A DNA stretch of 64,000 bases, taken from assembly GCF_000227115.2 (NCBI RefSeq), contig NC_016481.1:823259-887258 (forward strand), read 5' to 3'. The stretch comes from Naumovozyma dairenensis CBS 421. Lineage: Eukaryota; Ascomycota; Saccharomycetes; Saccharomycetales; Saccharomycetaceae. Positions 52,932 through 62,052 of this stretch are shown one piece after another (position 1 is the stretch's first letter; each line of letters begins with the position of its first letter). The notes under the pieces were generated by a model. That model had not been told where the DNA came from and searched no databases. It was given only the letters and a program-made list of their open reading frames with translations. The position numbers and the translations under genes are program-made.

Positions 52932-53969
52932 ATGCTACCTAAGCTATCACATAACGAATTAATCAAACTAATCTCTAAAAGATGTATCCCTCCCTTATTA
53001 CCACGCTTCTATAAGGGTCAAGCAGGAGGTCGTGTCTGTATTATAGGTGGTTGTGAAGATTACACAGGGGCCCCATATTTTAGTGCCAATGCTACTGCTC
53101 TTATGGGTTGTGATTTGACTCATGTCATTTGTGAGAAGGATGCAGCTACTGTGATTAAGAGTTACACTCCGAACCTTATGGTTCATCCATATTTGAGAAC
53201 TTCTAAGGATAAACATGAGGAGGAATTTGAAAAGATTGAAATGTTGTTGAAGAGGATTCATGTTATTGTTATTGGTCCCGGGTTAGGGAGAGATAAGGGA
53301 ATGTTGGATTCCATTAAGAAAATTATCAAGTTGGTGTTAGAAAAACACGAGGGAATGATTCCTATTGTAATTGATGCAGACGGGTTGTTTTTGATTAGTC
53401 AAGATGAAGAAGTTCGTGAGATGTTGAAAAAATTTCCTATGGGTCGTATCATTTTGACTCCTAATGTGGTAGAATTTAAAAGATTAAGTGAATCTGTTGG
53501 ACATGATCCTGAAGAAAAGGATGAAGAGAAAGATATCTCATCGAATGAAGTTACTGGGGCCACCATTGCAAAAAGGCTAAATTGTATTGTAGTGCAGAAA
53601 GGTAGAGAAGATAGGATATTCTCGCCACAATCGGACTCGTTTGTATTGAAGAACGATCGTGAAGGTAGCTGCAAAAGAGTCGGTGGTCAAGGTGATACTT
53701 TAACCGGGACAATTGCATGTATGTTGGCCTTCAGTCGTTCTATGCATGATTTTAAATTATGTGAAGACGAAAATAATGGTAAGAATAAGAAGGGTCATGA
53801 TGAGCTGAAATTAGAATGGATAGACTTTGGAGTATTAAGCTGTTATGCAGGATGTACAGTTACTAGGGAATGTTCAAGATTAGCCTTTAAGGAAAAAGGT
53901 AGAGCCATGCAAACAAGTGATATAAATGAAAGAGTGGGGCAAGTATACGCTAAGGTCTTCCCGTTATAA
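52932..53969 (+). CDS. NNR2: ATP-dependent NAD(P)H-hydrate dehydratase
   Basis: Repairs damaged NADHX and NADPHX, using ATP in yeast, with the epimerase Nnr1. The protein is 345 aa from the ATG at 52932 (S. cerevisiae YKL151C 337). The start 'MLPKLSHNELIKLISKRCIP' aligns with the S. cerevisiae start. Conserved motifs are 'GCEDYTGAPYFSANATALMG', 'VIGPGLGRD', 'IDADGLFL', 'ILTPNVVEFKRL' and the ATP-site 'VGGQGDTLTGT'. It lies between MCR1 and GPM1 as in S. cerevisiae. Confidence 0.97.
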   Translation: MLPKLSHNELIKLISKRCIPPLLPRFYKGQAGGRVCIIGGCEDYTGAPYFSANATALMGCDLTHVICEKDAATVIKSYTPNLMVHPYLRTSKDKHEEEFEKIEMLLKRIHVIVIGPGLGRDKGMLDSIKKIIKLVLEKHEGMIPIVIDADGLFLISQDEEVREMLKKFPMGRIILTPNVVEFKRLSESVGHDPEEKDEEKDISSNEVTGATIAKRLNCIVVQKGREDRIFSPQSDSFVLKNDREGSCKRVGGQGDTLTGTIACMLAFSRSMHDFKLCEDENNGKNKKGHDELKLEWIDFGVLSCYAGCTVTRECSRLAFKEKGRAMQTSDINERVGQVYAKVFPL

Positions 53970-54112
53970 AAAATCTATTATAAAGAATGTATAGACATTG
54001 TGTATAAATCATGGATTTAAATTGAATTTAATACTACGTATACCGACCAGCTTTTATGTTATTATTCAACTACATCATATCTCCCAGTTGAATTTGTGTC
54101 GTTAAGAAAATA

Positions 54113-54129
54113 TGTCACTTTAAGTGACA
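54113..54129. promoter_or_regulatory. TGTCACTT-T-AAGTGACA palindrome, GPM1 promoter
   Basis: Two perfect 8-base inverted arms around one central T. A 13-base direct copy of its left part (TGTCACTTCAAGT, one mismatch) recurs at 54398-54410. The binding factor, if any, is unknown to me. Confidence 0.55.
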
Positions 54130-54174
54130 CCCCGACACCATTAGGAAACACGAAGCCCAAACAGAAAACAAAAA

Positions 54175-54187
54175 ACACCCACACACC
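54175..54187 (+). promoter_or_regulatory. Rap1 site upstream of GPM1
   Basis: ACACCCACACACC matches all 13 positions of the Rap1 consensus ACACCCRYACAYM. It is about 400 bases upstream of GPM1. Rap1 with Gcr1 drives glycolytic genes in S. cerevisiae; I did not find a clear adjacent Gcr1 CTTCC box. Confidence 0.8.
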
Positions 54188-54584
54188 CAGGTCCTGGAAA
54201 GCTGTCTTGTGATCATAATAAAACTCGTATTTCTCTCTGTTGTCTTTCAACGGATCTTCAGATCCAAATCGCATAATAAATCAGTGATACTCACATAACG
54301 TTATTGTCAAAGGACTATGCTCTTGTTGCATCTCTCCATTGACTGACGGACAACTTCACATATTGAACGTACGTAAGCATGGACGGAAACAAAACTGTGT
54401 CACTTCAAGTTTTTCCAATTCAAGATTTTTCCCATATGGTTCGAAAGCTATTATTTAAATACAACGATACTTGATGATTTTCGATTCTTACTGACATTTC
54501 CTTGATTAAAACTTTTCCTTTAAGGATTTCTTTTCTTATCTTATGTCTTTCTTGAAGAAACCATACATAAAAAATCAGTTAAAA

Positions 54585-55331
54585 ATGCCAAAGTTAGTTT
54601 TAGTTAGACACGGTCAATCCGAATGGAACGAAAAGAACTTATTCACCGGTTGGGTTGATGTTAGATTATCCGCTGTTGGTGAAAAGGAAGCCGCTAGAGC
54701 CGGTGAATTGTTGAAAGAACACAATGTCCACCCAGATGTTTTATACACTTCCAAGTTATCTAGAGCTATCCAAACTGCTAACATTGCTTTATCTAAGTCT
54801 GACAGATTATGGATCCCAGTTAAGAGATCTTGGAGATTAAACGAAAGACATTACGGTGCTTTACAAGGTAAGGACAAGGCTGAAACCTTAGAAAAGTACG
54901 GTGAAGAAAAATTCACCACCTGGAGAAGATCTTTCGACGTCCCACCACCACCAATTGAAGATGACTCTGAATTCTCTCAAAAGGGTGATGCTAGATACCA
55001 CAACGTTGATCCAAACGTCTTGCCTCAAACTGAATCCTTAGCTTTGGTTATTGACAGATTATTGCCATACTGGCAAGATGTTATCGCCAAGGACTTATTA
55101 GCTGGCCAAACTGTTATGATTGCTGCCCACGGTAACTCCTTGAGAGCTTTAGTTAAGCACTTGGAAGGTATCTCTGATGCTGACATTGCTAAGTTGAATA
55201 TCCCAACTGGTATTCCATTAGTTTTCGAATTAGATGAAAACTTGAAGCCATCTAAGCCATCTTACTACTTGGACCCAGAAGCTGCTGCTGCTGGTGCCGC
55301 TGCTGTTGCCGCTCAAGGTAAGAAGAAATAA
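54585..55331 (+). CDS. GPM1: Phosphoglycerate mutase
   Basis: Glycolytic 2,3-bisphosphoglycerate-dependent mutase interconverting 3- and 2-phosphoglycerate. The protein is 248 aa from the ATG at 54585 (S. cerevisiae 247), which has the good context AAAAATG and the conserved start [14 protein letters not shown]. The phosphohistidine is in 'RHGQSEWN' and the second histidine in '[11 protein letters not shown]'. The C-terminus is an Ala-rich tail ending in GKKK. Codon use is strongly biased, as expected for a very highly expressed gene. An upstream in-frame ATG at 54543 would add 14 residues. Confidence 0.98.
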   Translation: MPKLVLVRHGQSEWNEKNLFTGWVDVRLSAVGEKEAARAGELLKEHNVHPDVLYTSKLSRAIQTANIALSKSDRLWIPVKRSWRLNERHYGALQGKDKAETLEKYGEEKFTTWRRSFDVPPPPIEDDSEFSQKGDARYHNVDPNVLPQTESLALVIDRLLPYWQDVIAKDLLAGQTVMIAAHGNSLRALVKHLEGISDADIAKLNIPTGIPLVFELDENLKPSKPSYYLDPEAAAAGAAAVAAQGKKK

Positions 55332-55597
55332 GCTGCTTAATTTATAAGATTTTAGCAACCTTTTCTTTTATAAACTCTCTTACGTTGATATAAACTTCAG
55401 TACATAAACTTATGTAGTCAATAATGATTTTTTGACATGATAAAAGCTGCCCTTATTTTCTTTTCTTTACATAAATAATCTTCATCAAGATTGATAAGCA
55501 AGTGTGTAGAAAGGTGAGATGTATTTTCATTTAATACTATTTTACCAAGTTGTATTCATACCCACTATCATCAAAAAACATACATAATTCCTGTCGA

Positions 55598-55617
55598 NNN
55601 NNNNNNNNNNNNNNNNN
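55598..55617. other. Assembly gap (20 N)
   Basis: Exactly 20 undetermined bases, ending one base before the 3' end of tRNA-Asp. Confidence 0.99.
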
Positions 55618-55618
55618 T

Positions 55619-55691
55619 CTCCGCGTACGGGGAATTGAACCCCGATCTGGCACGCGACAAGCGCCCATTCTGACCATTAAACTATCACGGA
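55619..55691 (-). tRNA. tRNA-Asp (GTC) with one extra base in the acceptor stem
   Basis: The minus strand reads TCCGTGATAGTTTAATGG at its start, with anticodon loop CTTGTCGC and T arm CGGGGTTCAATTCCCCG. It equals S. cerevisiae tRNA-Asp except for one inserted A (t at 55626 on the plus strand) between positions 66 and 67. This makes 73 bases instead of 72 and would bulge the acceptor stem. The 3' end abuts an assembly gap, so a base-call error at a contig edge is likely. Confidence 0.9.
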
Positions 55692-55973
55692 TGTTTTTCA
55701 TATACTTTGGGTTGAATTAATCATTCCACAATAAAAAGAATATACCCTACAAAATTCAATTACAACCTTCTCGTTACAAATGGACAAAAGTACATAGGCA
55801 ATATATAGTTCTCAAGAAAGAAATGTTACTTCTAACGTGGGACGACATTGTATGAAATTGTTGACATAATTTGTCATCTATTAGTTGTTCGAGTTGGAAA
55901 AAAAACTTGGTAAGTTTTCGGTATATATTAAATAAAATGCAAATGTATCACTTAAAAAAGTGTTTCAAAAAGA

Positions 55974-56735
55974 CTACAATTGCTCCTCAATCCATTCTTG
56001 CCATTTTACAATATCCTTTTTCAAGACACTGCCACTAATCGCATCAACAGACCCTTCCAATAGGTTGAAACTGAATTTTCCAGAACTCGATAACTCTTTC
56101 AACATTTCCAGTTCATTGCTCTCATCCGTACCATCTTGGGTTATAATATTTACGTCACCTATGGATTTCTTTTTCCTCACAATAATTTTCGATATTTCAG
56201 TCTCTAATGCTTCTTTAATCCTCAATGGTGGTCTACTAGAAAATGATTCTGATTTATTACAAGCAATTAAAATATTAGGTTCCATATTTTTCTTGGATTC
56301 TGTAATCAACAAAACATCAAGTAAAAATTCAGCGGTCTTCGTTAATTCCTTTGGATCAACCGTAGAATCAACAACATATATGACACCTGCAATCTTTGGA
56401 TTCTTTTTCAAAAAATCAATCAACTTGTAACGTAATTTGAAATGGCCAGGGAATTCAATCACATTTATACGGTTATCCAAATTTTCTAACTTAGATACAT
56501 CTAGGGATGTGACAGTTGGACGTTGTTTATTATTTGACAGTAAGGTAAATAACGATGTCTTACCACTGTTAGAAGGTCCAGCAATCACAAAAATTGGTTT
56601 CTTATTAGAGATAATCCCTTCCTTACCAGCAGCGGAAGTTGTCGCTTTTCTTAAACTAACAAATAATAAAAGTGTAGTTAAGGCTATCACCAGAAGGGAA
56701 ACCAATATAGCATTATTCAAATCCAACATTGTCAT
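55974..56735 (-). CDS. SRP102: Signal recognition particle receptor beta subunit
   Basis: Membrane-anchored GTPase of the ER that holds the SRP receptor alpha subunit Srp101. The protein is 253 aa (S. cerevisiae 244). An N-terminal membrane span covers about residues 8-28 ('AILVSLLVIALTTLLLFVSL'). The P-loop is 'GPSNSGKTSLF' (53-63), a DxxG-type segment 'EFPGHFKLR' follows, and the specificity motif 'ACNKSES' is near 155. It sits between tRNA-Asp and RSM22, in YKL154W order. Confidence 0.95.
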   Translation of the reverse strand: MTMLDLNNAILVSLLVIALTTLLLFVSLRKATTSAAGKEGIISNKKPIFVIAGPSNSGKTSLFTLLSNNKQRPTVTSLDVSKLENLDNRINVIEFPGHFKLRYKLIDFLKKNPKIAGVIYVVDSTVDPKELTKTAEFLLDVLLITESKKNMEPNILIACNKSESFSSRPPLRIKEALETEISKIIVRKKKSIGDVNIITQDGTDESNELEMLKELSSSGKFSFNLLEGSVDAISGSVLKKDIVKWQEWIEEQL

Positions 56736-56970
56736 ATTCTGTGATTCTCAATCAATATATCTGTCTTTTGATTACCTCTTTACTTCATTGTTCAAAATTA
56801 AGTGTTTTTGAAATAAAAATAAAGTTCCACACACATACTTTGTTATATTTCTACATTTCACGATTTCTACATAAAATCAAGTTTTAAGAAATACACATAA
56901 CCTTACAACATACATCTTATCAGAATTTCAAAAAAGAATCCAAAAGTGACAATCTAGAACAAGAACTATA

Positions 56971-58794
56971 ATGTTAAATGTACGACAGATACCCTTCCGT
57001 CTTATATTTCAAAGGTATAACTCAACCAGTTCAAAGTTCCTACCAGAGACAGTCATAGGACAATGCTACAGACCTCAAATAGTATTGAATCCAGATGTAA
57101 CAAAGGCAATCAACAATAATATTCTTTCTTTGGATCATCCTAAGAATCTTCGAAGAGTTGCAAAAAATTACTTCGTTGACCTTCACAGAAATAATTTACA
57201 TAAGGCACCTTTGACGCCTTTACAGGTGGATGCTCATATTGCTTCTATTTTCTTACAAAATTATGGTGCCATTTATCAAACATTAATGGAGTTGAAGAAA
57301 AGAGCTTCAACAAAGGGAGAGGAATGGGTACCGAATCGTGTTTTGGATGTTGGATTTGGACCTGCTACAGGAATTATTGCGTTGAATGATATATTTCAAA
57401 ATATGGAAAAGAAACCAACTGTCAAAGATGCTGTGATTATGGGTTCATTAGATATGCAAAGAAAGGCTAAGATTATACTTAGTAGACAAATCGATGAAAT
57501 TGTTGATCCAACATCTCTAAATGCCAGTGAAGAGAGTGCCGAAGTAAGTGAAAGAATAGATATATTGAAAGCTGATAACGAAATCATGACAGACACCGAG
57601 GAAGTATACGAGGAGGAATTAGTTGGGGAAGTAATGACAAAGAAGATTAAAATTAAAACGAATTTAAGAGACGATTTACCATTAAACAAAGAATACGATT
57701 TGATTATACTTACTCATCAACTACTGCATGACGAATCTAAATTCCATACCCAAGTCGATGAAAACTTGACACGATATCTAAAATTACTGGCACCTGGTGG
57801 TAACATTGTTATTATCGAACGAGGAAACCCGTTAGGTTTTGAAATTACTGTGAAAGCAAGACAACTCATGATTAGGCCCGAGAATTATCCTAATGAACAT
57901 GGGAAAATACCAAGACCATGGATACGTGGTGCAACTTTAAAAGACAAGACAGTTCCAGAAAATATCGACTACTACCTGAAAATAATAGCTCCGAGTCCAC
58001 ATCATAGGGCTTGTCCATTACAAACCGATAATCCAAACTATTACAGCTTCCCTGAAGGGAAAAATTTGAAAATATGTACTTTCCAAAAGTCAATCGAGAG
58101 ACCTAAATTCAGCCTAGAACTTAAGAAGGGAAGATTATTATCTGCACCATGGGATGATGTAGAAGGAATAAACCATGATAGATCTTACAAACCAACTCCG
58201 GATATGAAAGGAAAAGGTAGACCATATGGGAAAAATTATGAAATAATTAATTATTCTTATTTAATAGCTGAGAGATCTTTAAATGACCCAGAAACACTTG
58301 CTCATATAAAAAAATTAAGGGAGGAACAACCTTTCAATTTCCAAATTGGATCCTTAGGTGATGGAAGTCCCGATACATGGCCTAGAATTATTTCACAACC
58401 AATTAAACGGAAAGGTCACGTAATATTAGACGTCTGTGGACCTTCTGGGGAATTAGAGAAATGGACGATACCTAAATCATTTTCTAAAGAAATTTATTAC
58501 GATGCAAGGAAGGCAATGAAAGGTGATTTATGGGGATTAGACGCAAAAGTGAAAATAAAGGGTAGAGGAAGACTAAATGTGGAAAAGTTTGAAAGATTGG
58601 AAAAGGAAAGAATTCGTGTATCGAAGAAAGAAACGAGAAAACACGAGCGGGAAGTATTACAGACGTTTAACAAATTGAATAATGAAGATATCCCAGATAA
58701 TTCAGAAGCAACTGAAACTGTTCAACAATTATCCGAAGTATATGGCCATTACTTTAAACATAGGGAACCAAACAATACAAAAAGAAAGTACTGA
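56971..58794 (+). CDS. RSM22: Mitoribosomal small-subunit assembly protein Rsm22
   Basis: Methyltransferase-like protein associated with the mitochondrial small ribosomal subunit. The protein is 607 aa (S. cerevisiae 628). A basic presequence (MLNVRQIPFRLIFQRY) precedes the SAM-binding-like motif 'VLDVGFGPATGIIALNDIF' near 125-143. Later comes 'LTHQLLHDES', then 'LAPGGNIVIIERGNPLGF', and a Cys-containing segment 'HHRACPL'. A Lys-rich C-terminal tail follows. It is divergent from SRP102 with a 235-base spacer. Confidence 0.95.
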   Translation: MLNVRQIPFRLIFQRYNSTSSKFLPETVIGQCYRPQIVLNPDVTKAINNNILSLDHPKNLRRVAKNYFVDLHRNNLHKAPLTPLQVDAHIASIFLQNYGAIYQTLMELKKRASTKGEEWVPNRVLDVGFGPATGIIALNDIFQNMEKKPTVKDAVIMGSLDMQRKAKIILSRQIDEIVDPTSLNASEESAEVSERIDILKADNEIMTDTEEVYEEELVGEVMTKKIKIKTNLRDDLPLNKEYDLIILTHQLLHDESKFHTQVDENLTRYLKLLAPGGNIVIIERGNPLGFEITVKARQLMIRPENYPNEHGKIPRPWIRGATLKDKTVPENIDYYLKIIAPSPHHRACPLQTDNPNYYSFPEGKNLKICTFQKSIERPKFSLELKKGRLLSAPWDDVEGINHDRSYKPTPDMKGKGRPYGKNYEIINYSYLIAERSLNDPETLAHIKKLREEQPFNFQIGSLGDGSPDTWPRIISQPIKRKGHVILDVCGPSGELEKWTIPKSFSKEIYYDARKAMKGDLWGLDAKVKIKGRGRLNVEKFERLEKERIRVSKKETRKHEREVLQTFNKLNNEDIPDNSEATETVQQLSEVYGHYFKHREPNNTKRKY

Positions 58795-59228
58795 TAATCT
58801 AAATTGATAGATGCATATTTATATATATTTTAAAATCTTGTAAATAAAATCAAAGCATATTTCGAACTTTCATTTTATAGACAATAGGTAAAGCACACAA
58901 GAAAGTCATATAAATACCATCAATGCTTAGCCCTACACGACACTGTCAGTTGATGTATTTATATCTTCCTCAAGATGATTAAACCTACAAATTCGAACAC
59001 TATATAAAACGATCGTAATTTTATAATTTTTTTTGGAATTTATAATGATGATTGGTAGTATATACTTAGATAACAATAATTTACGATAAAATGGGACAAA
59101 TCTGTTGTTCACACGACAGCATTCTCTATTAAATAGGAACAATAACCTTATATGATCCGCCTCTTTTTTTGTCTTACAATTTCTTTTGAGAATGAATTTT
59201 AACAATATCCGCTATGCAAAAGGTTTAC
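58795..59228. other. Convergent region RSM22 / RPS27
   Basis: 434 bases between two convergent 3' ends, AT-rich. A 90-codon minus-strand frame (58933-59205) has no family resemblance. No RNA gene was recognised. Confidence 0.5.
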
Positions 59229-59922
59229 TTACTTTCTTCTGAAAGAAGTACCTTCAGACAATTTAGCCTTACCACCGGTTGGAGTACACAAAACGGTGGA
59301 ACATGATTCACAGGTAACTGCAGTTTGAGCATGGGAGAAAACTGTGGTAATATTCAAACAACCTGGACATTTAACATCCAAGAAGTAAGATCTTGGTGCT
59401 TGGACCAAAGTCTTTAACTTGTGCTTTCTAGCTTCAGAGGCAGCTGTTGGGTGCAATAAATCTTGAACTAAAACCTGTAATAAATAACCATATCATATGA
59501 TAATTGTGATTAAATGTTAGTATTAAACATCCAGAAAAAAAGTTCTTGAAAACTTGGACTGACGGCATCTGGCCCTGCTACAGAAAATATATAATACGTT
59601 GATTTTATCCTTTGTTTAAAATTAGGAATATTTGCACTTTTTGGATTGTAAAAATTGATTAGAAACGAATTATAATAACAATTTGAAGTTCATTTAACTT
59701 TCAAATTCCTAGTCATCTGTTGAGTGAGTATCGTGTGTTCTTCTCGATATATTTTAACGTGCATTTTTCATCAGAATATCATCTATAGTTTGCTTTAACT
59801 TGCTTTCCTACCCATTGAAAAAATTCCAACACATATTTTACCATCTCTTTTCCCAAATTTTCCTGTCCTTGATCGATGCCTTCATAAGTCCAGCGTCATA
59901 ATCTAAAAATGTAACGTACCAT
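59229..59922 (-). CDS. RPS27A: 40S ribosomal protein eS27 (two exons)
   Basis: Small-subunit ribosomal protein eS27. Exon 1 is the ATG alone (59920-59922) and exon 2 is 59229-59474, starting [19 protein letters not shown]. Together they encode 82 aa, identical in length to S. cerevisiae Rps27, where the intron also follows the start codon. The zinc ribbon is intact (CPGC at ~37-40 and CESC at ~56-59), and the tail is '[11 protein letters not shown]'. By position after RSM22 it corresponds to RPS27A (YKL156W) and not RPS27B. Rap1 sites lie upstream. Confidence 0.96.
59475..59919 (-). other. RPS27 intron
   Basis: 445-base intron typical in size for yeast ribosomal protein genes. On the minus strand it has donor GTACGT (59919-59914), branch site TACTAAC (59522-59516) and acceptor TACAG ending at 59475. 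No snoRNA was recognised inside. Confidence 0.92.
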
Positions 59923-60582
59923 ATTGAATCTGTGTTGCTTTGGTATGTATCACTGGACTTCCCTTGTTAAAAAGACGTCAAAAACCTATATATTTGGTGT
60001 TGCTCGTCTTCAATACGTTTCGATATTTTACACCACCAAGTTCCATTTTCGCCAAACACCGAAATTTTGAATTGGAATTTTTGACTATTTTCTGAATAGA
60101 TACCGAAAAAAAAGTGGAAAAATTGTCAGTAAATGTATGGGTGCTTAAAATGTAAATGGTGTACGGGGTTCACCATTTTTAACAGTCATATTATTATTAC
60201 TGCTAAAGCAACGCAACATGTAGAGGGATTCATGCCTATCGTCTATAATACACTTCGTAAAGTGGTTACATAACAAATTACAAAAGAGTATTATTTTTAT
60301 TCTTTATGTACCGCCCCTAGTCACTGAATCAAAGAGCAAGAGATATTTGAGAGACTAGAAAGTTTATTGGATTCTTCATAGAACGTTCAAAGCTATTTAA
60401 ACACGTGATGTTCTTTAGAAAAACTATTGTAAACTCTTTTAGAAAAAATTAAAAAAAAAGTGGTATACTTGATAAAAGAACTTTTAAAGAACTTAAATTT
60501 ATTAGCGTAGAAGAAGAAATAAATTTATATTTGTATAATGACCATATATAATATTTTGTGTTTTTATTTTCCATCAGATAGA
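59923..60582. other. RPS27 promoter and KDX1 3' region
   Basis: 660 bases. It contains the Rap1 pair, T-rich stretches between them and the RPS27 start, and a CACGTG box at 60402-60407. The AT-rich right part is the kinase gene 3' end. No other gene is seen. Confidence 0.65.
60133..60170 (-). promoter_or_regulatory. Tandem Rap1 sites of RPS27
   Basis: ATGTATGGGTGC (60133-60144) and GGTGTACGGGGTT (60158-60170) both read as Rap1 sites in the minus-strand gene direction; the second has two mismatches at one end. They lie 211-248 bases upstream of the ATG. Paired Rap1 sites at this distance are the usual ribosomal protein promoter design. Confidence 0.75.
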
Positions 60583-62052
60583 TTAGAAAGATTTCCCGTC
60601 TAATCCGGTCTGTAGCTCTTTTTCCAGATCAGAAAATTTATTATCGTTGCTGCTATCTGAAGATCTTGACTGAAGGAAAGATATGTTGGTATCCGGTTCC
60701 GCTAGCATCGTTACAGATGGTTGAATGCTATCGCCAGTTGTTGACGATGATTTTCTAGCAGTTGTTTCTGTAGTAAATGGTTCTTGTGAATTTCTTTCTA
60801 CATTTAAATCATGCATTCCGGTAAGGCTCAGATCGCTAAAGGAGGAGCCAACTTGCGGCCTTGTTTTAATGTCTCCGTTTAACACTAATGACTTATTATC
60901 ATCTTGCATTTCTAAGGCATCTTCTTGATCCTCCAAGAGTAGATCTTCCATCTCAGCAAAGGGTTCTCTTGCAAATCTCCTAAAATCGTTGACCTCATTT
61001 ATAATCATTTCTTTCAAAAGATCAAGATCATCTACTTTTTCAAACATAAAATCAACCTTTTGAGGACAAACAGGTTCATCGTCTGAGTCATGCCACACAG
61101 AAAGATATGGATGTGCTAATGCAGATTCAACTGTTATTCTTTCAGCTGGATCAAATGTTAACATTTTCTCTAACAAGTCAATTGCATTCTTTGTTGCATT
61201 AGGAAATAGCACAGGAAAGGGAATTTTTGGAATATTCCCCAATTGTAATATATAATCTTGAACATTCTTTGAGTTAATTTTTTTTATTGTTTCAATATTT
61301 GGACTCCCTAGTACCTGGAGTATTTTATTCAACTGATTCACATAATCATCTCCTTCAAACATTGGTTTTCCATTTAGGAATTCTGCTAATATACAACCTG
61401 TAGACCAAACATCTACCGCTGTCGAATAACCTTGGTAGCTTAACATAATTTCCGGTGCCCTGTACCATTTAGTTGGCACATATTCAGTAACAAATTGTTC
61501 ATTTTCTGTCATATTATTGGAATAACCGCGGGAAAGTCCAAAATCGCATATTTTCAGTTGACAATCTGCATTAACCAGTAAATTTCCAGGTTTAATGTCA
61601 CGATGTAAAACATTGGCAGAATGTATAAACTTAAGGCCACATAAAATTTGATAGATAAAACATTGGTAATGAGAGTCGGTCAACGATTGTCCCGAGTGAA
61701 GAATTTGATACAAGTCACAATCGACCAGCTCCTCATAAATATATAGCCGTGCTACCCCATCAGGATGCATTACGATGTCAGTGTCATATAAACAAGTAAT
61801 ATTTTTGTGATTTCTAAAATGTCTCAAAAGTTTTAATTCACGCAAAGCCCTTTTTGCAGTTCTTGAGTTTTGAAATGCGCTATCTATCTGTTTTATAGCG
61901 ACCATTGTAGAATCTACAGCTTCTGTATATTTAGCTGAGCATATTAATCCAAAAGAGCCTTTCCCAATGGCTTTAACTATTTCAAATCCTTTATCTACAA
62001 TGAATGGTTGATTAAGGACAAGGAAAGAGTGTCGACTATCGAAATTTGGCAT
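60583..62052 (-). CDS. KDX1: MAP kinase of the Slt2/Kdx1 family, KDX1 ortholog with intact active site
   Basis: Cell-wall-integrity type MAP kinase, 489 aa. Key residues are all present: glycine loop GKGSFG (30-35), K54 in VAIK, HRD at 150-152, DFG at 170-172, and the activation motif TEY at 189-191. The P+1 loop reads PTKWYRAPE where Slt2 has ATRWYRAPE. Several variants agree with S. cerevisiae Kdx1 and not Slt2: 'LICS', 'TDIV', 'CDL', 'FIYQILC', 'SANVLH', 'FGLS', 'WSTGCILAE', 'KPMFEG'. Synteny (YKL142-YKL161 order) agrees, though its orientation relative to RPS27 is opposite to S. cerevisiae. The C-terminal ~130 residues are polar and variable. The alternative call is SLT2. Confidence 0.85.
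   Translation of the reverse strand: MPNFDSRHSFLVLNQPFIVDKGFEIVKAIGKGSFGLICSAKYTEAVDSTMVAIKQIDSAFQNSRTAKRALRELKLLRHFRNHKNITCLYDTDIVMHPDGVARLYIYEELVDCDLYQILHSGQSLTDSHYQCFIYQILCGLKFIHSANVLHRDIKPGNLLVNADCQLKICDFGLSRGYSNNMTENEQFVTEYVPTKWYRAPEIMLSYQGYSTAVDVWSTGCILAEFLNGKPMFEGDDYVNQLNKILQVLGSPNIETIKKINSKNVQDYILQLGNIPKIPFPVLFPNATKNAIDLLEKMLTFDPAERITVESALAHPYLSVWHDSDDEPVCPQKVDFMFEKVDDLDLLKEMIINEVNDFRRFAREPFAEMEDLLLEDQEDALEMQDDNKSLVLNGDIKTRPQVGSSFSDLSLTGMHDLNVERNSQEPFTTETTARKSSSTTGDSIQPSVTMLAEPDTNISFLQSRSSDSSNDNKFSDLEKELQTGLDGKSF

Larger units (their letters stand above)
53970..54584 (+). other. NNR2-GPM1 intergenic region
   Basis: 615 bases forming the GPM1 promoter. It contains an inverted repeat ATTCAACT/AGTTGAAT (54064-54071 and 54086-54093), a near-perfect palindrome, a Rap1 site and a second copy of the palindrome half. 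An in-frame ATG at 54543 lies 42 bases before the normal GPM1 start. Confidence 0.65.
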
